DNA of 64,000 bases from Cucumis sativus (Eukaryota > Streptophyta > Magnoliopsida > Cucurbitales > Cucurbitaceae): positions 558,001 through 622,000 of the forward strand of contig NC_026655.2 of assembly GCF_000004075.3 (NCBI RefSeq). Reading direction: 5' to 3'. How positions within the stretch are numbered: the stretch's first letter is position 1; each line of letters opens with the position of its first letter. A program made the translations under genes and the position numbers. The notes beneath the pieces are model-generated. The model did not search any database, was not told where the DNA came from, and saw only the letters and a list, made by a program, of their open reading frames with translations. Below, piece after piece: positions 48,222-59,648 of this stretch.

Positions 48222-49832
48222 TCAAATATATATATATATATATAATTCTGATTTTATTAACCTTTTCTTTTCTTTCCTTTTGTAACGGTAAATTTTTATA
48301 ATTAGTTTAGGTTTCAAATACTTACTTTTACTGAAGTGAAGTTTTAACCTCCCACTCGAAAATCGATCCTCTATCACTTTTTTTTTATCTCGTATGTGGA
48401 GTCAAAAGTTAAATCTCTAATTTTAAAATTGTAGAATTTTTAAAAATAATAGCTTTTACAAAATATAGCAAATTATATTATAGTATTGATATTTAAAAAA
48501 TTGATTAATTTTGTTACTACTAAAATACTCACCTTAATTCATGTGTAAATGATTTGGTAGCTACACTTTCAAAATATTCATTTTGATTACTCTCTTTTTA
48601 ACTTTTGTTCGTTTTGAACTCAATGCTTTTAAAAGTGATTATATGGATCCTTTAAAAATGAAAAATGAAGCATTAAATTAAATTATCACTTTTAAATATG
48701 AATCAAAGTGGACCTTTTGAAATTATATAGACTAAAGTGAACAAAAGTTGAATGTATATTGATTGTACTTGACATTAGAAAAGTGAGATATATACGGTTT
48801 AAACCATCAATTTATTTTGTATTACCAACATATTCTCTATATATTACTAACATGGGCATAGCTCGTCTAGTATGGATTTGTGATATTAACATCGAGGTTT
48901 GAAACTTTACGTTTAGTTTTTCTGATATGGATATACATTTAGTTATGAAGTTTGCTTCTCGGAATTATTTCGTTTCTAAATTTTAAAGGTTTTGAGTATC
49001 TCTACATAGATTTTGATTTTGATGTCTACATTGTTATCATAGTATTAAACTTTTTCATTGATATTTACACATTTTTAAGAGTTCAACTTTAACATAATAG
49101 TTGAATCGATATTTTTATTATATTATATAAAACGGTAGATTAAGAAAAGCAACGAAATGAACCTTCAATCACTCAAAATTACTGTAATATTTCATACATT
49201 TCTAAAGGTAAATTTCATATCATCAAATTAATTTTGACTACCTAAAACATGTTCTAAAGCAATTTTGAAAATGTAAAAGTTTGAAGAATATGGAGAAAAG
49301 GGTATGAAAGAATATGGAAAAAAATAGTGTATGGAAGAATATGGAGGAAAAGGGTATGAAAGAATATGGAAAAGAGTGAAGTGTATGAAAGAAAGATTAT
49401 TAACTATGTGAGAAAAGGGTAAAATGTTAATAATAAACATTGTCTGTTGGTTTGATTGAAAAGTGTTTCAAAATTGAAATGCCATTGAAAGAACACACAA
49501 TGACTGCTTTTTTCTGCTGCGTAGTCTCTGTCAACTGCATGCAATTTCCTCACCTTAAAACTATGATTCAACTGTTCATTTTCCTACTAAGTGCCCTTTG
49601 ATTAAACTTTAATAATGATGTATCATTATCAAATATTTGAAAGTACTTTCCCCAAGTCTTCTTTCTTAACCAACAATGCCCCATATAATGTGTTTATTGG
49701 GTTTACTTCTCTGAATTAAACTAATCCTTCTAAGTGCTTCACGTGCTCCCACTTTTGTATTGAATCAAATCTTGCAATTCCCTTGGCAGTGCCTTGGAGT
49801 TTGAGACAACACTGTTATTGCCGTGAAAGATA
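48222..49832. other. Spacer between unit 1 and MATE copy 2
   Basis: The left part (to about 49.24 kb) is 3' DNA of unit 1, matched in order at 54.0-55.2 kb. The right part is the promoter side of MATE copy 2, with repeated GGGTATGAAAGAATATGGA words at 49.29-49.38 kb. No gene. Confidence 0.6.
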
Positions 49833-52532
49833 ATGGATGAAAATGGGGGAAGAAAATTAGGTGATCTTGGAAGTCATTTGATTTCAGAGTCGTTGAAGAT
49901 AAGATTGAATGGAGATCAGAAATGGGAGGAAGTGATTAGAGAGATAAAGAAGCAGATGGGATTGGCTGGTCCTCTGGTTTTGGTGAGTTTTCTGCAGTAT
50001 AGTTTGCAGCTGATATCTATTATGTTCATTGGCCATCTTGGAGAACTTCAACTCTCTGGTGCTTCAATGGCTCTCTCTTTTGCTGGAGTCACTGGCTTTA
50101 GTCTCTTGGTATAAATACATTTTCTTTTCCCCTTTCTTTGATCTTCTCTGCTTCTTCTATTCTCCCATTGTTTTCTTTTGACGATTGAAGAAGATAAACA
50201 TTATTTGGAAAATTGAAGTGTTTGTTTGTTTGTGCAGATGGGAATGGGCAGTGCATTAGAAACGTTATGTGGACAATCGTATGGAGGGAAACAATATGAA
50301 ATGCTTGGGATTCATATGCAAAGAGCTATTGTTGTTCTGTCACTTATCTGTATTCCCATAGCTGTTTTATGGGCTTCCATTGAACAAATCTTGACCTTTC
50401 TTAAACAAGATCCTCTAATCTCAGAACAAGCTGGGATTTATGGGAAATGGCTAATTCCTAGCATTATCCCTTATGGTCTTCTTCAATGCCAACTTAGATT
50501 TTTACAAACCCAACATTTAACTTCTCCATTGTTGATTTCCTCTGCTGCTTCAAGTTTCATTCATCTTTTGGTTTGTTGGGTTTTGGTTTTTGAATTTGGG
50601 TTTGGGATTAAAGGAGCTGCTTTCTCTACTGCCATTACTTATTGGGTTAATGTCATCATTTTGGGTTTGTATATTAAGTTTTCTCCTCATTGTCAAAAGA
50701 CTTGGACTGGATTTTCCATTCATGGGATCAACAATTTGTTTGCTTTCTTGGCTTTGGGTGTTCCTTCTTCTCTCATGATTTGGTGAGTCAACTCAACTCG
50801 ACTTTGTCTTTTCTTCCGAGTGAGTTTCAAACAACTTTCGAATGTAAACAAAAATAGATTTACTTTTGTTAGCACTTTGAATATGCTTTTACTAAAAGCC
50901 CGGTTATGGGGTTTTGTCGTTTGGAATGAGTTGAGTTATGAAGTTTGAAGTTAATATGTTGATGTTAGGAAATCTATGTTTGAGGTGTAGAAGTTTTATG
51001 ATAAATGTGCAAAAGAAGAAAGTTTTTCAATGGGCCAAACACCACCTTTAGTTACTTTTTAAACTTTAGGACGGATATATCTATTGAATTTCTATACGAG
51101 TAATATAATATCAAGTGCAATGCTTTGATGCATCTAATTCTAATCATATACATAAAAGAATTCAAAAATATTTTATAGAAGTAAAAAGTTCATCACTCGA
51201 AAATTATAATTTGACAATTGCGTGAAGATACGTGCAACTTAGGGTTCATCTAATACCATTTTAAAACATGGTTGATAGCTTGGAGTACTGGTCGTACGAG
51301 TTTTTAGTTTTCATGTCAGGGCTTCTTCCCAATCCTGAGTTGGAAACATCGATGATATCAATCAGGTTTGGGCTTTATTTCCCTTTCTAAACTTTGAAGC
51401 TTAGTACTTATTGATCCCTAGTTAAAGCATTTTGGGTGCAGCATGACCATCAGTGCATTGATCTTTAGAATTGCGTATGGTTTCGGGAGTGCTGTCAGGT
51501 AAAATTTGTTTCAATTTATTTCTAAATTTCAAGATCTATACATTTAGCTTTGTTTTTCAAAACAATAATGTTATTATATATACACATATATACTAACTTA
51601 TAATTTTGCTATTTTATTGTGAAAATGAAGCACAAGAGTATCAAATGAGTTAGGGGCAGGGAAGGCTATGGCAGCTAAATTAGCAGTGAAAGTAGTGATG
51701 GTTTTGGGTTTAGTACAAGGAATTGCTTTAGGAGTTTTGTTGATTTCACTTGGAAACAAATGGGGTTTTGTCTTCACAAACGAACCACAACTTATTCAAT
51801 ATTTGAGTTCAATAATGCCAATCCTCGCCATTTCCAACTTCATAGACGCCATCCAAGGCACCCTTTCAGGTACATACACACACACATATATATTGTTATC
51901 TTAAAATCTTTTAAATAAGTTTTTCACACGTATTTACTTGATTTTGTTTAAAATAACAACAAGTTAGCTAAGTTCAACAGTGTGTAAGCGTAATAAATAT
52001 GTTGTATGGGTCGTCGTCGTGGTTTTAGGGACCGCAAGAGGATGTGGATGGCAGAAGACTGCGGCATGGGTGAGTTTTGGAGCGTATTATTTAGTTGGGT
52101 TACCTTGTGCCGTAACCTTCACTTTTGTGCTTCATTTTGGAGGAAAGGTATTACTAATTCTAATCCATTCATTATATTTATAACTGATGACGGTTAAAAT
52201 ACCATTTTGATTTGTACACTTTTAATTTAAAGTTTGTCCAAATGTTATAACTCAGTGAAATATTATTGTAGGGATTATGGATAGGAATCACATGTGGAAG
52301 CTTTCTACAAACCATACTGCTTTTACTCATTACTTTTACCACAAATTGGGAGGAGCAGGTGATTGCTATTGATTTTGCATTCACATCTCTTCTATATATT
52401 ATTGTTCACATTTGAAAAGAATTGAATTTGGGGCATCTACTTGTTATCTATCAGGCAATCAAAGCAAAGCAAAGAATGATGTATACTACTTCAAGTCTCC
52501 CTACAATGATCACAACTCCCCTTTTAGAGTAA
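49833..52532 (+). CDS. MATE/DTX multidrug and toxin efflux transporter, copy 2 (intact)
   Basis: MATE proteins export flavonoids, alkaloids, organic acids or hormones by proton antiport at the plasma membrane or tonoplast. Eight exons: 49833-50108, 50238-50782, 51279-51365, 51442-51498, 51631-51869, 52029-52147, 52272-52358 and 52455-52532. They join in frame to 495 aa, a normal length. The N-terminal tail is charged (about 35 residues). Helices and motifs follow in family order: [66 protein letters not shown], the exon-3 block [50 protein letters not shown] and [10 protein letters not shown]. It resembles the DTX16 group. Intron 1 is only 129 bp, against 850 bp in copy 1. The substrate cannot be read from sequence. 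Confidence 0.94.
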
Positions 52533-53591
52533 ATTGAACCAAATCATACTAATATTAATAATCTTGTTCGGGTAATCACCCACATGTTTACGTAGGGGCT
52601 AGCAGAGGTATGTGTCCTCCTTATATGATCTGTTTTTGTATTTTAATATTAATTTTGAGTGTTAGATTACTATATGTATTAAATAGTGTTGTATTTTAAA
52701 CATAATATGATTGTAATGTAGTGGTTGTGTCTCAACTCTTACGACCATTAGGTTGTGTCAGTCGTGTGTTTTGCAAATTTCAATATTTGAATATTTTTAG
52801 TGTGTTTATTATATAGTGCCCTCTATGCTTGTAATTCGTGTGGTGAAAAAAAAATATATTGGAAAAGAACTTAATAGAGGGGTTATTTTTCTTTGTTTAT
52901 ATATATATATAGTTGAACAATTGATACACTTGTGAAATTTATAAATTAATAAATAAATTATCAAAAATAACAAATTTGACAAAATATTTACAATGTTGAG
53001 GAAAATTTTATATATTCTATCAATAACAAACCTTTGATTAGCCGAAATCTAACTCATTATTGTAAATAACTTTTGAAAAACTTACCTTTTTAGTCTCATC
53101 GAACCTTTTAGAATATTTACCTTTTGATAGTCGTCTCTATAGCTGTCTATCGGCACCGTTAATAGAAAACATATCGATGACTATCAATGTTTATTCTTAA
53201 TAGAATCAGAAAATTTTGCTATATTATATAAATATTTTGTCAATTTCACTATTTCTTTAGTAAAAAATGTATTTTTAAAAACTTATCAAATGTGTCTTTT
53301 GAAAATTTATGGCCAAAAAAATGCATTACTTTTCAAAACTTATACCAAAAAGGAAGTTATATTATATATAGAGAGAGAGTGAGGCCCCATAATGAGGAGG
53401 TTTCCATGTGCATGCACATGCCTGCCAATTCCATTCCGAACACCAATTCTTTAAATCAATCAATCAAAATTGAAGATTTAACCTCCAATTTCCTTATATA
53501 TATATATATATAAACAATATATATAATTGGGAAAGTTTCTCAACACTCTGTACTCTGTTCACATTCTTCTCTAATCAACACTACAACAATC
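52533..53591. other. Spacer between MATE copy 2 and the second 128-aa gene
   Basis: No gene. It holds a MITE-like element (52972-53246) absent from the matching place in unit 1, then the shared promoter block starting near 53,383. Confidence 0.6.
52972..53246. mobile_element. MITE-like inverted-repeat element, copy 3
   Basis: The left end AAATTTGACAAAATATTTA pairs with the reverse complement of the right end (TAAATATTTTGTCAATTT), and the match continues inwards through the AAAATTTT and TTCTATCAAT words for about 60 bp. Length is about 275 bp, non-coding. It shares TTCTATCA and ATTTTGCTATA words with the copies at 10.5 and 23.0 kb. Confidence 0.65.
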
Positions 53592-53978
53592 ATGTTGACA
53601 CCCACGACGGCGACGGCCACCTCCGCCATTTTTGTTCTGCTTTCAGGTTTGTGTTTTCTCGTTTTCAATTCCGATAATTTAATGGGGCGGTGGCTACCAA
53701 TTCTGGGGTTGTTGGCGGTGGCCGTAGTGGCGTTGATGGCGGCCAGAGCCACGATGGTGGCGTGGATCACGGTGTTGGTGCTATTGGCATTCGCTGGAAA
53801 CCGACGGCGAGTTCTGGTCAAAGATGGGAGAAAGATCACCGCCGATGTAGCCATGTACTTGGCCTCCGTAATCGTTAAAGAAAGAGGTCTTCTTGCTGTT
53901 GCTTTCGCCGCCCTCTTCAGCTTCCTCGCTGTCCTTCGTTCCACGGAGATCTATCTTCTTTCTTCTTTCTCCGCTTAA
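53592..53978 (+). CDS. 128-aa multi-span membrane protein, copy 2, unknown function
   Basis: Same length and frame as the copy at 47835. Three residues differ (Met6 to Thr; a Val to Ala in helix 2; Asp to Tyr near the C-terminus, STEID to STEIY). By eye about nine bases differ over 387, and most fall at silent or conservative positions. The TATA run, the leader and the CAACACTACA context before the ATG are also conserved. Four hydrophobic segments and the RRRVLVKDGRK loop are kept. Unrecognised family; membrane location is an inference from hydrophobicity. Confidence 0.8.
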   Translation: MLTPTTATATSAIFVLLSGLCFLVFNSDNLMGRWLPILGLLAVAVVALMAARATMVAWITVLVLLAFAGNRRRVLVKDGRKITADVAMYLASVIVKERGLLAVAFAALFSFLAVLRSTEIYLLSSFSA

Positions 53979-56630
53979 CTTCTTCTTTTCTTTCCTTTTC
54001 CTTTTCCGGAGAGATGAAATTTGGGTGAATTTTACCGGTTTTGTAACGGTAAAAATTTATAATTAGGTTTTGGTTTCAAAACACTTACTTTAAAGTTTTA
54101 ACATCAACACTCAATCCATTTTCTATATGTAGTCTAAAAAGTTAAACCTCTAACTCTTACATTAATTATAATGTAAAGTTTGTATCGTAGTTGTACTAAA
54201 CAAAATATATATTATTTTCGTAATTTTGATTCATCACTTATTACTATTAAAATACTCATCTCAATCCAATGTTATTACTCTCTTTTTAACTTTGATTCGT
54301 TTTGAATTCAATACTTTTAAAAGTGACTTATATTGACCTTTTTCACTAAATTAAATTACCACTTTTCGATATAGATCAAAGTGGACATTTTGTAAGTATA
54401 GAGACCAAAGTAAATAAATGTTGAAAGTATATTGATTGACGGTAGAAAAGTGAGACTATGATTTAACTCATAAATTTATTTTGTATTTTCAATGTATTTA
54501 TATATTACTAACATGGGCATCTCTTCTAGCATAAATTTGTGATATTAACATCGAGGTTTGAAACTATAAGCTTAGTTTTTTTTTTTTTTTTTTGGTATGG
54601 ATATACATTTAGTTACGAAGTTTGCTTCTTGTAGTAATTTAGTTTATAAATTTTAAAGGTTTTGATTATCTCTATAGAAATTAATTATGACTTTGATGTT
54701 TACATTCTTATCATATTATTAAACTTTCATTGATATTTCCACATTTTCAAGAGTTCAACGTTTAACATAATAGTTGAACCGACGTTTTTATTATATTATG
54801 TAAAACCATCCACTAAAAAAAGCAACAAAATGTTATAAATATAAATATAATCTAAACATTTTCACTAGACTAATATGTAATTTAATAAATGAATACACAA
54901 AGTCAAAGTGAGTTTAACTCAACGATAATTGACATGTATTATTTTATTTTGAGATCGTAGGTTAGATCTCTCATCTTCTAATTAATTTTCTAAAAACTTG
55001 GATAAACACTAATTATTGTCTCGAATGTCAACGATCCAATCCTCACCTTTACATTGATTTCAACTTGCAATACAACATACATGTAATTTAGTTTTCAATT
55101 TACGTACACTAAACAAACATGATATTTAGTACGTTTTTTTTAGTGATTTTAAAATTGTTAAAATTTTTATGATTATTTGGAGGATTTATAACATGTTCTA
55201 AAGCAAAATTTTGAAAATGTAAAAGTGATATTAACAATTTCATAGTTCCACCCATGGTTGCCTTGAATGTTTAGTGAGGAATATCTTTGCCTCCACATAT
55301 CACAAGAAAAAAACAATCATATTAATAAGATAATACCATTAATGAACAACAACACAAACACAAAGGACTGTAAACCTGAACCACTCATCTTCAACCTATA
55401 ACCACTTATGGAAAAAGCATTCAAAATTTGAAAATTTTCAAATACCATGAAGATTCAAACATCCAAAGCAAAAGTTGATGATCTACTACCCAAAACAGAG
55501 TCTAAAAATAGCTAAGTATGAATGAGTATGGAAAATAGATAGAAAAAGGAAAAAGAAACAGAAAAAAGTAATTGGATTAGTCAACAAAACCCACTTAATT
55601 GGTCAAACACATCTTCCTAATCAAGTTTGTTCGCATGAATTAACAATAATTAAACCCCAAAAAGGAAGAAAAAGTCAAGCTTTTTTATGATATTTGGACC
55701 AATCTGGACTGAAAGACCAAATATATATAAAAAAGATTGACTCTGAATTCGAAAAGGGGTCAGCAGTATCTGAACTCTGAAAGGCTATGAATGAATTAGA
55801 TGTTGAACAGAATGATGGGTTTTGGAATGGGGAATTGGCAAATGATTAAATTTTGTATTCCCCATAAAAGCTTAGCCTTTAGTTTAAAGGAAGCTGCTTT
55901 AATTGAAGTGAATGAAACACACGAACGGGAAAGAGTTTTAGAGTTTTAGAAAGTGGGGGAAATGAAAGGGAAGTAATAGTCCAGGCAATTCCATATACAA
56001 TGGCTTTGTCTCCACGTTGAAAAGGATCGGTTTCCATGTGCCTTTCATTAGTTTACGGCTCCCACAGTCTTTATTACTTTATTATTCATTCATAAACCCT
56101 TCTTCTTTTCTCTCTTTCTCATACCCTTTTCTTTACTCAACACACTCCTTCTCAGTCCTTTCCATCATTCTGTTTGTAGATCCACACCTATATCTTCCTT
56201 AATCACCATTGATTTTACTAGAAAAGCCATCAACCCCATTTCAGTTTTTGCTCCATTTTCTTTTATTCTAAGCTTTTTGGTTCTTAACTCTTGTGGGGTT
56301 TGCAATTGTTTCATCTTCTTCCCCTTTTGGGGATTTTTCTTCTTTCCCCATCAATTTTTTAAGATATCCCTCTTTAGCTTTCTGGGTTTTGAAGAATATG
56401 AGGGACGTTTCTCTCTTCCCTCCACATCGAGATTTTGGTCATTCAACTTTTCGATTGATTTCTGGGTCGGTTTTTGAGGTGTTTTTGTAGGCAGTACAGC
56501 GTACAATTGGAGCTCTTAATCATGTATTCTATTGAGCTTATCTACTTGTTGATTACTTCACATTTTAGATGGTAATTGCAATTGCTAGACTTTTTTCATT
56601 GATTAAAATGGTTTGTTCTTTTCTAGAAAC
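53979..56630. other. Unit 2 tail, then promoter and leader of the kinase gene
   Basis: To about 55,225 this is non-coding DNA shared with 48.2-49.2 kb. After it comes unique DNA. From about 56.0 kb the sequence becomes CT-rich, and the stretch to 56,630 is probably the kinase 5' leader. TTTTCTAG at 56619-56626, just before the ATG, looks like the acceptor of a leader intron. Overlapping small frames at 56277-56490 may be upstream ORFs. Confidence 0.5.
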
Positions 56631-58973
56631 ATGGAAGCTGGGAGTAGATTTTACTCTGCTACAGATGAGTTCAGATTGGAAGCCAAATGGTTGGTTGATC
56701 CCAAACATCTATTTGTTGGACCTAGAATTGGAGAGGGAGCCCATGCCAAAGTTTACGAGGGCAAGTATGAACTCTTTGAAGATCTCTCTGTTCTAGCACT
56801 GCTAATTTTGCTTGGATCTTTTTCTTTTTATTGAGCTACTTGAGAGAAAAGGAATATATTTGTTTGGGAGCTCTCTTATATTTCGAGATCTAGAAATTGT
56901 TTTCGTATTTCATGAGAAACTCTACAGTATTTGAATAAAATGTGACTCTGTTGTTTTAGGATTTGTTGCAAGAATTTCTACTCAGATTCTACATTTTCCT
57001 TATCTGTATGCGTTCTTGCTGTTGATTCAGTCATTTGTATTTGAATTCTCGGAATTCTGTACGGATCAAAGTACAGCCTAGCAGTTTGCTGTGCTTCCAT
57101 GATATTTGGTCGTCAGTTTGCTTCAAGTTTCTGGGATAATTATATTGAGTTTTGCTTTGCTTAGTTATATCATTCTATGTTTCATTGATTGTTCAGATAT
57201 AAGAACCAGACTGTTGCTATCAAAATTGTTCATAAAGGGGAAACAGTTGATGAGGTTGCAAAGAAAGAGGCTCGGTTTGCTCGTGAGGTTGCAATGTTGT
57301 CCAGAGTACAACATAAAAATCTTGTCAAGGTTTGGTTTGACTCCACACTCCATCTGATCTACTGAAAATTTCTTCCATACCTACATCACACCTGTATTAT
57401 TTTACAAACAAACGGTGATCATTTAGCTTTTGAAGTTGCCATGAGTGATTTACCTTTAATTAGATTGAATCCTTGTGTATCAACAGTTTATTGGTGCCTG
57501 CAAGGAGCCTGTAATGGTGATAGTAACCGAACTTTTATTAGGAGGGACCTTACGAAAGTACCTGCTCAACATGCGCCCACGGTGCTTGGACACACGTGTG
57601 GCAGTTGGTTTTGCACTTGATATTGCTCGTGCTATGGAATGCCTTCACTCACATGGCATCATACACCGTGATTTGAAGCCTGGTAGTCTTTCTGATCCCA
57701 CCTCATTAACCTAATAGTTCTTTGCCACTTCAAATGCTCCGTTAGCCAACTTTTTCTATGAATTAGTGCATTGTAAGAATTGGGGTAGAACTTCAAGTAA
57801 TTGTTGAATGATCTAGTTATTTTCTCAATTTCAATTAGTTAGAGATCGAGTTGCTTTTAGGGAGAAATTTGAACTTGGTTAAGCATTTGGACATTCATTG
57901 GTTGTAGGTCCGTTGTTGACAATATGTTTCATTGGTATTCAAGAGTTCATAGGCTGAAAAATTCAACTTGCTTGCTTGAGGTTGTTAAAAAACTGAAAGA
58001 TTCATCGGTTAGAAGTAAAAAGAAATAGTTAGAAAAGGTTCTTAGTCGCTGCTTTGATAGGAGGCATGAAAGGAATACTAAGGCCTCTATTATTTCTTTT
58101 ATCATCCATTGATTCTCATAAAAGTATTGCATTGGCAACTTATGTATTTTGCCTAACATTTGTTATTCAATGTATTGGCAGAGAACCTTCTGTTGACAGC
58201 AGACCACAAAACAGTTAAATTAGCTGATTTTGGTTTGGCAAGAGAAGAGTCGTTGACGGAGATGATGACTGCAGAGACAGGAACCTACCGTTGGATGGCT
58301 CCAGAGGTGCTTGTTTTAGGAAATATAGTTTGGTTGCATGCATTCTGGTTGCTACTTGAGAAAAATATTTCAAAGTAGCTTAATTGCATTGTCATATGAT
58401 GTCAGTTGTACAGCACTGTTACCCTAAGGCAAGGGGAGAAGAAACACTACAACCATAAAGTGGATGCCTATAGCTTTGCTATTGTGTTATGGGAACTGCT
58501 GCACAACAAGTTGCCATTTGAAGGCATGTCAAATCTTCAAGCAGCATATGCAGCTGCTTTTAAGGTAATCAGATTCTTCATTTCCACTCTTTTTAACCAT
58601 CTCATCTCTCTGATTGATGGAATTTTGGTTTATGATCGATGCTTCTTTGATGTTTCAGAATGTAAGGCCTAGCGCAGAGAATCTTCCCGAGGAACTGGCT
58701 ATCATTCTAACATCATGCTGGCAAGAGGATGCAAATGCTCGTCCAAATTTCTCCCAAATTATCCAAATGTTACTTAATTACCTTTATACTATTTCACCCC
58801 CTGAACCGGTGATTCCTTCCCGAATTTTCACTTCTGAGAACACGGTTTTTCCTCCTGAATCTCCTGGAACAAGCTCGCTGATGGCAGTCCGTGACGATTC
58901 AGGGGACACTCCCAAAGCTAAAATGGAAAATAATCCCAGAGGTTGTTTCTTCTGCTCCAATGACTGTTACTAA
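56631..58973 (+). CDS. Raf-like Ser/Thr(/Tyr) protein kinase, ATN1-like
   Basis: Six exons: 56631-56764, 57197-57329, 57487-57682, 58182-58306, 58406-58564 and 58659-58973. They join in frame to 353 aa. Order and wording match the Arabidopsis ATN1 kinase from memory: [20 protein letters not shown] (glycine loop, 33-44), VAIKIV with Lys54, HRDLKPEN (149-156, catalytic Asp151), DFGLAR (170-175), GTYRWMAPE (188-196), and [20 protein letters not shown]. The C-terminal tail has [17 protein letters not shown] and ends in a Cys-rich CFFCSNDCY, a possible S-acylation site. All catalytic residues are present. ATN1-type kinases are grouped with plant Raf-like MAP3Ks; the substrate is unknown. It converges with the PPR gene downstream. 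Confidence 0.94.
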
Positions 58974-59648
58974 GCTCTAGAATGGTGGAAGAAAAAGCAA
59001 TAACAGCAGGTGAAGGAAAAAGCTTAATGAGCTATTTCCCTATTTTAAGTGCAAAGTAGGCAGAAAAATAACATGTTTTGTATGTAAGTAATGCTTTCAT
59101 TTCTTCTCCACCATGTATCAATGTGTAGGTGGTTTTAGTTATGTAGTAACACAGCCTAAGCCTTACATCATCATGGTAGAATGGAAGATCATCCTGACGC
59201 TTGGTTGTAAGATCTTGAAGATTCAACTTCAAAACATTGCTACCAGTTAAGGATCAATAATTCCCTCTTGGCAAATTAATGCAACTCCAATGTCTACTTA
59301 TATTTATATGTAAGATTTTTCCTTTTTATTTATACTTCCAATATCATGATCCAATAAAATTTGTATAAGAATTCTTTTGCAAATCTATGACATTGTGTAT
59401 ATTTGAATAAGCATAACAGATTCTTGTTTCCTGTTTTGATCGTTAAATTTAAGATTGAGAGCAAGCACATTTCATGTTCTCCGATTCAGTGCTTTATGCC
59501 TTCAACTGACCAGATTATGTGCATAAATGATACTGCCATTGAAGATATATAACTGAATGAGTTGCCTATATTTAGGCATTGTAACCAATCAACACGATGT
59601 TCCATCTACTTCTCTCTAACAATGGATGTTCCATCAACTATAAAAGAC
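58974..59648. other. Convergent 3' region, kinase and DYW-PPR genes
   Basis: 675 bp with no gene. Both genes end here, so it is probably 3' UTR from each side. Confidence 0.55.

Larger units (their letters stand above)
42335..49240 (+). repeat. Tandem duplication, unit 1
   Basis: Unit 1 carries a MATE gene (damaged) and a 128-aa membrane-protein gene. Promoter, exons, most introns, the spacer ends and about 1 kb of downstream non-coding DNA all have a counterpart in the same order in unit 2. It differs by a roughly 670-bp insertion in MATE intron 1 and extra sequence in the spacer. Edges are approximate, set by eye. Confidence 0.85.
49241..55225 (+). repeat. Tandem duplication, unit 2
   Basis: Parallel to unit 1. 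The motif ACATGTTCTAAAGCAA followed by TTTTGAAAATGTAAAAGT occurs at its start (about 49,247) and again at its end (about 55,193), marking the probable breakpoint repeat. It has a MITE insertion between its two genes that unit 1 lacks. Confidence 0.85.
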
